Of a stretch of DNA of 64,000 nt, positions 1 to 6,712 are shown piece after piece. The first letter of the stretch is position 1. Each line of letters starts with the position of its first letter. Under the pieces are notes generated by a model. The model did no database searches and had not been told where the DNA came from. It saw only the letters and a list, made by a program, of their open reading frames with translations. The DNA lies in assembly GCA_910584485.1 (NCBI GenBank), contig CAJUAV010000002.1:186001-250000 (forward strand), in the 5' to 3' direction. The translations under genes were made by a program, and so were the position numbers. The stretch is from an uncultured Alistipes sp. (GTDB lineage Bacteria; Bacteroidota; Bacteroidia; Bacteroidales; Rikenellaceae).

Positions 1-181
1 TCGTTTCCAACTCTTCCTCGATAGCCGCATAATCGATCGGAGCCGCCGTGTCGATCAGATAATCGACACCGCCGGGGGTCGCCAGCAGTTCTTCCGTCGT
101 CCAAGTGCTGTAATCGATCGGATCATCGTCGCAGGCCGCAAACACAGCAAATGCGACCAAAAGCAGTAACAGTCGTTTCAT
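1..181 (-). CDS. Small lipoprotein, N-terminal part (cut by left edge)
   Basis: The reverse strand starts with ATG at 181 and stays open to the window edge for 60 codons. The N-terminus is MKRLLLLLVAFAVFAAC, a hydrophobic signal ending in a lipobox with the lipidated Cys at residue 17, followed by an Asp-rich stretch (DDDPIDYSTW). It is therefore predicted to be exported and lipid-anchored. It starts only 11 bp after the stop of the C10 peptidase gene, so the two are probably co-transcribed. In Bacteroides some C10 peptidases neighbour small inhibitor genes, but too little of this protein is visible to assign that role. The family is not recognised. Confidence 0.75.
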   Translation of the reverse strand, partial: MKRLLLLLVAFAVFAACDDDPIDYSTWTTEELLATPGGVDYLIDTAAPIDYAAIEEELET

Positions 182-192
182 ATGCAATCGTT

Positions 193-1491
193 TTATTTAG
201 TGTTACGAATTTGAGTTATGATCCATACATTATACTTGAAATGTATCGACGTAGGATCATAATATGGCATGTCATACTCATAGCCCTTTGCCAGATCGAA
301 GACGTTGTCCTGGAAATAACCGTTGTTATCCCCATCATATCCCCAATTGATATGAATGTACTGGCAGGGAATCGTTTCATTGCGGAAATACTCCCGCCCG
401 TAGTCGTGATCCTTGTATTCGCGAATATAATGATATCGAAATTTATAACCGTCCGCAACCCACGCGTGACCGGCTCGGTTCACATTCCCGTTTGCATCGA
501 CAAAGTCCGCTTCGCCGCGCATATATAAGGGACGCCCTGCATCCAAATCTTTCCGAACATCCGCAAACGTATAATTGCGCGCAGGATTTTGATCGTATCC
601 GAATGCGGCAAAACCGTGTCGCGCATTTTGAGGCGATGTCCCGCTGCCACCCGGAGCATACTCGATATCCGCCCGCTCTCCGATCTCACGAAAAAGCAGA
701 GCGATATCTTCGGCCGCCTCTTCCGTCCAATAAAACATCCATCCGTCTACACATGCCGCAAGCGCGTCCCAATCGATCGACTTCGTTCGGTTGCTGCCGT
801 CAAACGTAATTTTATAACTGCTCGGCTTTTTATGGTAAGACATGATTTGCGCTACCACAACCGCAGAACATCCCGCAGGAGAAAGTTGATTGTATTTGCT
901 GTAACAATATTTATTGTAAGGATAAATCGGATCATACGGCGTACGGCCTTGTCCCCATCGTACAGTGACATAGGGCCCCTTGGCAACCCAACTCGAATAG
1001 TAGTCTTCGATTTCGCACAATTTGCCGGGTTCACGATATGTCGAATCACGTATCAGCACCGTATCTTTCAACGAATGCTCCAACAGATCCACATAGAGGT
1101 CGAAGCCGTCGTTGCCGCTCCGTTCGCCGGCGGCATACCGCCCTCGTTCGGTAACAGCCAGCAGGCGGTCCGTCATCCGTTCATCGGCCGCCACCAGTGC
1201 GAATCCCGCTTCGTCGGCATAATTGACCACGTAATAGAGCGTGTCGGCTGACTCTCCTGCACGCGTACCCGGAACGATGCGGCAGGTAACACCGCTCGGA
1301 TCGATCCGACGGCCGAATGCCGAACGCGTCGTTTGGTCATCCTCCAGCATGGAGGCTCCCTCCCGAGCGATGCGAAGCACCTCTCGCATGGCCCGATCGC
1401 GAGGCATTTCGACCGGCGCCACGGTCTGATCCTTCTGACAGGCGGTCAGGGATACAATGATCCATCCGAAAAGGAGTAAAAACTTACGCAT
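193..1491 (-). CDS. C10 family (streptopain-like) cysteine peptidase lipoprotein
   Basis: This 432-residue protein is an exported cysteine protease with its own inhibitory prodomain. The signal MRKFLLLFGWIIVSLTAC has a lipobox with Cys18. Residues about 30-120 resemble the Spi/I69 prodomain (LYYVVNYADEAGFALVAADE). The peptidase C10 domain follows, with the catalytic Cys208 in AGCSAVVVAQIMSYH, His342 in AGHAWVADGY and Asn382-Trp383 in HINWGYDGDNNGYF, so the active site looks intact. An upstream in-frame start at 1539 overlaps the promoter -33 region, so the ATG at 1491 is preferred. The protein probably acts at the cell surface or in the periplasm. Its substrate is unknown. Confidence 0.9.
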   Translation of the reverse strand: MRKFLLLFGWIIVSLTACQKDQTVAPVEMPRDRAMREVLRIAREGASMLEDDQTTRSAFGRRIDPSGVTCRIVPGTRAGESADTLYYVVNYADEAGFALVAADERMTDRLLAVTERGRYAAGERSGNDGFDLYVDLLEHSLKDTVLIRDSTYREPGKLCEIEDYYSSWVAKGPYVTVRWGQGRTPYDPIYPYNKYCYSKYNQLSPAGCSAVVVAQIMSYHKKPSSYKITFDGSNRTKSIDWDALAACVDGWMFYWTEEAAEDIALLFREIGERADIEYAPGGSGTSPQNARHGFAAFGYDQNPARNYTFADVRKDLDAGRPLYMRGEADFVDANGNVNRAGHAWVADGYKFRYHYIREYKDHDYGREYFRNETIPCQYIHINWGYDGDNNGYFQDNVFDLAKGYEYDMPYYDPTSIHFKYNVWIITQIRNTK

Positions 1492-1508
1492 GGGAGAATG
1501 ATTCTTAT

Positions 1509-1540
1509 CAAAGTTAAGGTGTTTTTTTCGCACACACAAA
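1509..1540 (-). promoter_or_regulatory. Bacteroidota promoter of the C10 peptidase gene
   Basis: Read on the minus strand, TTTG at 1537-1540 is followed after 20 bp by TAACTTTG at 1509-1516, matching the -33/-7 consensus. The start codon at 1491 is 17 nt beyond the -7 box, giving a short leader. Confidence 0.75.
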
Positions 1541-1559
1541 TTTTATCCCGTTGATTTTC

Positions 1560-2200
1560 AAAAAAAGTGCATTTTTTTTGAATTCGACTCGCTACCGAGA
1601 GGAAAAGCGCATCGAGCCTTCGGACGGGTTGCAGCCCTTCGCCAAGGGGCGGCTGCGGGCGGTCTTCTCGCAATTCGGTCGCATCTCCCGTGCGGGTCGA
1701 AGTCTGCGGAGCGCACGCACTCGCACGAGCTGCGGGCCTCCGCGCGCGGAGGCTTCGTCCCGCCGATGGCTTGTGCCATCGAATGACGTACGATTTCCCG
1801 TGCTCGCCGCCGGCGGCAGGAGGCATTTCAAGCGGCTCGACGCGAGATTTGCCATCCGCCGCAGGGAGCGGCGGCGAACGGCACGCACATGCGTGCGGAC
1901 TTCGGGCTGCAGCTTGCGAAGCGCACGCACTCGCACGAGCTGCGGGCCTCCGCTGCGGGAGGCTTCGGCCCACCGACGTCTGGGACGTCGAGCCATGCGG
2001 CAATTCGGCTGCAAGCTGCCGTATTATCGGGACGCAGCTTGCGAAGGGACGCGACGGTTACGAAGCGGGCCTTCGCCAGGGCGAAGCTGCGGCCCGCCGA
2101 TGGCTTGCGCCATCGAATCCTGTTACCCGGCTGCGGGCTGCCGCGCCGCCGCGCGATTCCCGTCGCCCCACAATTCCTCCCCGCCCGCTGCGATTTCTCG
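1560..2200. repeat. Hairpin-rich intergenic block with repeated modules
   Basis: No convincing gene lies here; the open frames are Arg/Ala-rich by-products of high GC. A 33-bp direct repeat starts at 1711 and again at 1921 (it begins GCGCACGCACTCGCACGAGC). A two-hairpin module occurs three times: 1736-1780, 1946-1989 and 2069-2114. Its first stem is GCCTCCG/CGGAGGC-like, followed by a TTCGGCCCGCCG-like linker, then a second stem GATGGC-TTGT-GCCATC (1765-1780), GACGTC-TGG-GACGTC (1975-1989) or GATGGC-TTGC-GCCATC (2099-2114). Another hairpin, GCAGCC...GGCTGC at 1631-1656, recurs near 38.9 and 39.0 kb. The function is unknown. Confidence 0.7.
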
Positions 2201-2211
2201 TTAATTTTCCC

Positions 2212-2219
2212 TATTTTTG
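2212..2219 (+). promoter_or_regulatory. Promoter -7 box of tgt
   Basis: TATTTTTG matches TAnnTTTG and ends 9 nt before the tgt ATG at 2229. No clear -33 TTTG is seen. If it is used, the mRNA leader would be only a few nucleotides long. Confidence 0.5.
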
Positions 2220-2228
2220 TCGGGCGAT

Positions 2229-3365
2229 ATGAGTTTGCAGTTCACCATAGCAGAGAAAGACACCGCCTCGAAGGCGCGTGCAGGCGTACTCCGTACCGAC
2301 CACGGAACGATCCACACCCCCATCTTCATGCCCGTCGGCACGGCCGCGACGGTCAAAGGACTTTTCCACCGCGACGTCCGCGACGAGGCGGGGGCCGAAA
2401 TCATCCTGGCCAACACCTATCACCTCTACCTCCGCCCGGGCACGGAGATCATCGAACAGGCGGGAGGCGTCCACCGCTTCTCGACCTGGGAGGGCCCCAT
2501 GCTGACCGACAGCGGCGGCTTCCAGGTCTTCTCGCTCGCGGCCTGCCGCAAGCTGAAGGAGGAGGGGTGCCATTTCCGCTCGCACATCGACGGCTCGAGG
2601 CACCTCTTCACCCCCGAAAGCGTCATCGACACCGAGCGCACGATCGGCGCCGACATCATGATGGCCTTCGACGAGTGCCCCCCGGGCGACGCCCCCTACG
2701 ACTATGCGGCGCGTTCGCTGGCCCTCACCGAGCGGTGGCTCGACCGCTGCTTCGACCGCTATCGGCAGACCGCCCCCAAATACGGCCATTACCAGGCGCT
2801 CTTCCCCATCGTACAGGGGTGCGCCTACCCCGACCTGCGCGCCCGCGCCGCCGAAAACGTGCAGCAATACGACGCCGACGGCTACGCGATCGGCGGTCTG
2901 GCCGTGGGCGAGCCCACCGAGACGATGTATGCGATGATCGAGGTGGTGAACGCCGTGCTGCCCGAAGAGAAACCCCGCTACCTGATGGGGGTCGGCACCC
3001 CCGTGAACATCCTCGAAGCGATCGACCGCGGTGTCGACCTGTTCGACTGCGTGATGCCGACGCGCAACGGCCGCAACGGCCAGCTCTTCACCGCCGAGGG
3101 CATCATCAACATCCGCAACAAAAAGTGGGAGGCCGACTTTTCGCCGATCGACCCCGACGGCACCGCCTTCGTCGACCGCCTCTACTCGAAAGCCTACCTC
3201 CACCACCTCTGCGTCTGCGGCGAAATGCTCGCCGCCGAAATCGCCTCGCTCCACAACATCGCCTTCTACCTGCGACTGGTGCGCATGGCGCGCGAGCGGA
3301 TCCTGGCGGGCGATTTCCACGCCTGGAAGGAGCAGATGGTGCAGCGACTGACCCGACGGCTCTAA
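2229..3365 (+). CDS. tgt: tRNA-guanine(34) transglycosylase (queuosine biosynthesis)
   Basis: Tgt exchanges guanine 34 of GUN anticodons for preQ1 in the cytoplasm. The 378-residue protein has TDSGGFQVFSLA with Asp94, the substrate loop GGLAVGEP, YLMGVGTP and the nucleophile Asp273 in FDCVMPTRNGRNGQ. The C-terminal AYLHHL...SLHN segment is present. However, the place where classical bacterial Tgt has the CxCxxC zinc ligands reads DGTAFVD, so all three cysteines are missing while the His is kept. From memory other Bacteroidota Tgts also lack them. A TTG at 2217 is in frame but lies inside the -7 box, so the ATG at 2229 is preferred. It heads a plus-strand cluster with the next three genes. Confidence 0.93.
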   Translation: MSLQFTIAEKDTASKARAGVLRTDHGTIHTPIFMPVGTAATVKGLFHRDVRDEAGAEIILANTYHLYLRPGTEIIEQAGGVHRFSTWEGPMLTDSGGFQVFSLAACRKLKEEGCHFRSHIDGSRHLFTPESVIDTERTIGADIMMAFDECPPGDAPYDYAARSLALTERWLDRCFDRYRQTAPKYGHYQALFPIVQGCAYPDLRARAAENVQQYDADGYAIGGLAVGEPTETMYAMIEVVNAVLPEEKPRYLMGVGTPVNILEAIDRGVDLFDCVMPTRNGRNGQLFTAEGIINIRNKKWEADFSPIDPDGTAFVDRLYSKAYLHHLCVCGEMLAAEIASLHNIAFYLRLVRMARERILAGDFHAWKEQMVQRLTRRL

Positions 3366-3379
3366 CACAAGAACGACGC

Positions 3380-4504
3380 ATGGAAACGAACGGAAAACAG
3401 CCTCAATTCGGGTTCCCGGGATTCAAGATCCTCGATCGCTACATCCTGGGCAAATTCCTGGCGACCTTCTTTTTCGCCATCGCGATGATCATCGTGATCG
3501 TCGTCCTGTTCGACTACGTGGAGAAGATCGACGATTTCACCGAGCTGCACGCCCCCCTCTCGAAGGTGATCTTCGACTATTACCTGAATTTCATCCCCTA
3601 TTTCGCCAACCAGTTCTGCAGCCTCTTCACCTTCATCGCCTGCATCTTCTTCACCTCGAAGCTGGCCTACCAGACCGAAATCGTGGCGATGCTCTCGGGC
3701 GGCATGTCGTTCCGGCGCCTCATGTGGCCCTATTTCCTCGGGGCGCTCATCATCAGCACCTTCTCGCTCTCGCTCAACCTCTGGCTGATCCCCATCACGC
3801 AGCAGAAGATCGTCGCCTTCGAACAGCAGTACATCAAACGGCGCCACAACATCCAGTTCGACCGCCACATCTACCGCCAGATCGAACCGGGCGTCTTCGC
3901 CTACATCCGCGGCTACCAGAGTACGACCAAACGCGCCTCGTTCTTCGCCCTCGAACGCTACGACGGCGGTACGATGATCTGCTCGCTGGAGGCGGCCGAC
4001 GTCACCTTCGACCCCGAGACGAAACGCTGGTCGGCCCCGCGCTACACCACGCGGTCGTTCGATTCGCTCGAGATGGAGACTTTCGCCCGCTTCCGCAACC
4101 TCGACACGCTCATCAACCTCGAAGAGGAGGAGCTCGGCCGCGTCAACGAACTCATCAAGACGATGAACATCCACGACCTGAACGAGTTCCTCGACCAGCA
4201 GCGCGCCAAGGGCTCCGACTCGATCAACATCATCCAGGTCGAGCAGCACGCCCGCTACGCCTACCCGATCGGCGTCTTCATCCTCACGCTGATCGGCGTC
4301 TCGCTCTCCTCGCGCAAGGTGCGCGGCGGCACGGGCCTCCACATCGGCATCGGCATCGCCCTCTGCTTCTCCTACATCCTCTTCTACCGCTTCTTCGAAG
4401 AGTTCGCCAAGAGCGGTTCGCTGCCCCCCGGGCTGGCGATCTGGCTGCCGAACCTCATCTACCTCGTCATCGCCGTCTACCTCTATCGGAAGGCGCCGAA
4501 ATAA
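3380..4504 (+). CDS. LptF/LptG (YjgP/YjgQ) family permease
   Basis: This 374-residue inner-membrane protein resembles the permeases of the LPS export ABC transporter. The N-terminus has the family start ILDRYILGKFLATFFFAIAM, with four hydrophobic segments before residue 140 and three more after about 295. A periplasmic beta-jellyroll-like region lies between them (about 140-290). The arrangement of TM pairs flanking a periplasmic domain is typical of LptF/G. It begins 14 bp after tgt and is followed 16 bp later by the PASTA gene, so an operon is likely. Whether it is LptF or LptG cannot be decided from sequence alone. Confidence 0.85.
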   Translation: METNGKQPQFGFPGFKILDRYILGKFLATFFFAIAMIIVIVVLFDYVEKIDDFTELHAPLSKVIFDYYLNFIPYFANQFCSLFTFIACIFFTSKLAYQTEIVAMLSGGMSFRRLMWPYFLGALIISTFSLSLNLWLIPITQQKIVAFEQQYIKRRHNIQFDRHIYRQIEPGVFAYIRGYQSTTKRASFFALERYDGGTMICSLEAADVTFDPETKRWSAPRYTTRSFDSLEMETFARFRNLDTLINLEEEELGRVNELIKTMNIHDLNEFLDQQRAKGSDSINIIQVEQHARYAYPIGVFILTLIGVSLSSRKVRGGTGLHIGIGIALCFSYILFYRFFEEFAKSGSLPPGLAIWLPNLIYLVIAVYLYRKAPK

Positions 4505-4520
4505 CCCTGTCCCGACATCC

Positions 4521-5483
4521 ATGAAAAAACCTGTCCGCAACAACACCCTTTGGACGACGATCCGCGGCAACCGTCTCGCGACGAACCTGCTGGCGATCGT
4601 CGGCCTGCTCGTCGCGCTGGCCCTCGCGGCCCATCTCCTCATGCAGCTCGGCACGCGCCACGGCGCCCGCCGCACGGTGCCCGATTTCGCGGGCATCCGC
4701 CTCGACGACGCCCTGCGGCTGGCTGCCCGCAACGACCTGCGGCTGCACGTCAACGACTCGCTCTTCGTCCCCGCCTACGAGGGGGGCATCGTCCTCGACC
4801 AGCTGCCCGAACAGGGGGTCGAGGTCAAGCCCGGCCGCATGGTCTACGTCACGATCAACTCCTTCCGACAGAAGCGCGTACCGATCCCCTACGTGGCGGG
4901 CCGTTCGCTGCGGCAGGCGAAGAACATGCTCGAAATCGCGGGGCTGGAGATCGCCGAGCTGGTCTATCGTCCCGACCTGGCGACCAACTACGTGCTGGCC
5001 GAGTTCTTCGGCCGCGACTCGATCCGTCCGAACGAAACCGTCGAGGCCGAAATCGGCTCGGGCATCACGCTCCACGTAGGGGTCGAGGAGGGGCAGCAGC
5101 TGACGGCCGTGCCGCAGATCGTCGGCCTCGGTCTGACGGAGGCCAAGGGCCGCCTGTGGGAGTCGGGCCTCAACGTCGGCTCGGTCACCTTCGACGAGGG
5201 GATCAACCTCTTCAACCGCAAAGAGGCACGCGTATGCCGTCAGGGCATCGGCGCCGAGCAGGCCGCGACGCTCGGATCGAAGGTTTCGATGCACCTGACG
5301 CTCGACCGCGAGCTGGTGGCCCGCGAGCGCGAGGAGGCCGAGAAGCAGGCCCGCGCCGCAGCGGCCGAACGGCTCGCCGCCGAACAGGAGGCGGCCGAGG
5401 AGGCCGCACGCGCCGCCCTCGAAGCACGCAGCGGCGAGCACGCTGCGGAGGAGAGCCCGTCGAACGACGAATTTTTCGAATGA
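4521..5483 (+). CDS. PASTA-domain membrane protein
   Basis: This 320-residue protein has a short cytoplasmic N-terminus, one transmembrane helix (about 23-43) and then three consecutive PASTA repeats at roughly 50-115, 118-188 and 190-265 (VPDFAGIRLDDALRLA, IPYVAGRSLRQAKNML, VPQIVGLGLTEAKGRL). A charged Ala/Glu-rich tail (about 268-320) follows. PASTA repeats bind peptidoglycan fragments in other proteins; no kinase or transpeptidase domain is present here. The stop codon overlaps the start of the downstream RluD-type gene (ATGA), so translation is probably coupled. The exact role is not known. Confidence 0.85.
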   Translation: MKKPVRNNTLWTTIRGNRLATNLLAIVGLLVALALAAHLLMQLGTRHGARRTVPDFAGIRLDDALRLAARNDLRLHVNDSLFVPAYEGGIVLDQLPEQGVEVKPGRMVYVTINSFRQKRVPIPYVAGRSLRQAKNMLEIAGLEIAELVYRPDLATNYVLAEFFGRDSIRPNETVEAEIGSGITLHVGVEEGQQLTAVPQIVGLGLTEAKGRLWESGLNVGSVTFDEGINLFNRKEARVCRQGIGAEQAATLGSKVSMHLTLDRELVAREREEAEKQARAAAAERLAAEQEAAEEAARAALEARSGEHAAEESPSNDEFFE

Positions 5484-6580
5484 TGGAGGCCCCTTTCACC
5501 CGACCGCAACCCGCAGCGGCTCCGACCGACGAGGAGCTCGATCCGCTCTTCGACGGCGAGGGCAGCGAGGAGGACGACGAAGGGTCGGGCCTCTACGAAC
5601 ACTTCAGCGTCACGGTCGACAAGGGACAGACGCTGCTGCGCCTCGACAAGTTTCTGACGGCGCGCATGGAGCGTTCGTCGCGCAACCGCATCCAGGCGGC
5701 GATCGACTCGGGCAACGTGCTGGTGAACGACCGCCCGACCAAGTCGAGCTACAAAGTCAAGCCGCTGGACCGCATCCGACTGGTGATGCCCTATCCGCAG
5801 CGCGAGCACTCGCTCGTGCCGCAGCCCATTCCGCTCGAAATTCCCTACGAGGACGACGATCTGCTGCTGGTGAACAAGCCCGCGGGGATGGTGGTCCACC
5901 CGGGCGTGGGCAACCACGACGGGACGCTGGTCAACGCCCTGCTCTACCACCTCGGAGGTCCCGATGCGACGGCGGCCGACGAATCGCGTGCGGGGCTCGT
6001 CCACCGCATCGACAAGGATACGTCGGGGCTGCTCGTGATCGCCAAGAACGACGAAGCGCATGCCCGACTGGCGAAGCAGTTCTTCGACCACTCGATCTAC
6101 CGCCGTTACGTGGCGCTCGTCTGGGGCGATTTCGCCGAGGACGAGGGGACCATCACGGGCCACATCGGCCGTTCGCCGCGCGACCGCCAGAAGATGTACG
6201 TCTTCGAGGACGGTTCGCAGGGCAAACACGCCGTGACGCACTGGCGCGTGCTGCGCCGCTACGGATACGTGACCCTCATCGAATGCCGCCTGGAAACGGG
6301 CCGCACGCACCAGATCCGCGTCCATCTCTCGTGGCAGGGCCATCCCCTCTTCAACGATGCCCGCTACGGCGGCGACCGCATCCTGAAGGGGACCACCTTC
6401 GCCAAATACCGTCAATTCATCGAGAACTGTTTCGAACTCATCCCACGGCAGGCGCTGCACGCCAAGTCGCTCGGTTTCATCCATCCGACGACGGGCCGCG
6501 AACTGCTCTTCGACAGCGAGCTGCCCGACGATCTGCGCGCCGTGCTGGCCAAGTGGGACAGCTACGCCGCCGAGCGGTAG
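5480..6580 (+). CDS. rluD: RluD-type 23S rRNA pseudouridine synthase
   Basis: The 366-residue enzyme isomerises uridines in large-subunit rRNA. An acidic N-terminal extension (about 1-45) precedes an S4 RNA-binding domain (about 50-110; LRLDKFLTARMERSSRNRI). The RluA/RluD catalytic domain follows with HRIDKDTSGLLVIAKND, in which Asp178 is the predicted catalytic residue. The ETGRTHQIRVHLS motif is also present. Two ATGs at 5480 and 5483 are in frame; the first overlaps the TGA of the PASTA gene. The PASTA-rluD pairing is common in Bacteroidales. Confidence 0.9.
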   Translation: MMEAPFTRPQPAAAPTDEELDPLFDGEGSEEDDEGSGLYEHFSVTVDKGQTLLRLDKFLTARMERSSRNRIQAAIDSGNVLVNDRPTKSSYKVKPLDRIRLVMPYPQREHSLVPQPIPLEIPYEDDDLLLVNKPAGMVVHPGVGNHDGTLVNALLYHLGGPDATAADESRAGLVHRIDKDTSGLLVIAKNDEAHARLAKQFFDHSIYRRYVALVWGDFAEDEGTITGHIGRSPRDRQKMYVFEDGSQGKHAVTHWRVLRRYGYVTLIECRLETGRTHQIRVHLSWQGHPLFNDARYGGDRILKGTTFAKYRQFIENCFELIPRQALHAKSLGFIHPTTGRELLFDSELPDDLRAVLAKWDSYAAER

Positions 6581-6657
6581 CGGGGTGCAGGCAGGAGCGC
6601 ACGCCCCTCGCCTGCCCGTGCACTCCACTTCTCCGACCAACCCTCCGAAAAAAACGA

Positions 6658-6689
6658 CAACGGCGGCCGCATCCGAGCGGCCGCCGTTG
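6658..6689 (-). terminator. Intrinsic terminator after the M16 peptidase gene
   Basis: A 13-bp perfect stem (CAACGGCGGCCGC with its complement) closes a 6-nt loop. On the minus strand it is followed by TCGTTTTTTT (6648-6657). It lies between convergent genes and may also act on the plus strand. Confidence 0.8.
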
Positions 6690-6712
6690 AACGGTTCGGT
6701 ATCTTCAGCGGA

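Noticed and set aside
1446..2204. Several long overlapping open frames on both strands
   Set aside because: They are Arg/Ala/Ser-rich, change with the hairpin repeats, lack start signals and resemble no protein. High GC content alone keeps stop codons rare.
2217..2228. TTG at 2217 as the tgt start
   Set aside because: It lies within the TATTTTTG promoter box; the ATG at 2229 aligns with the usual Tgt N-terminus.
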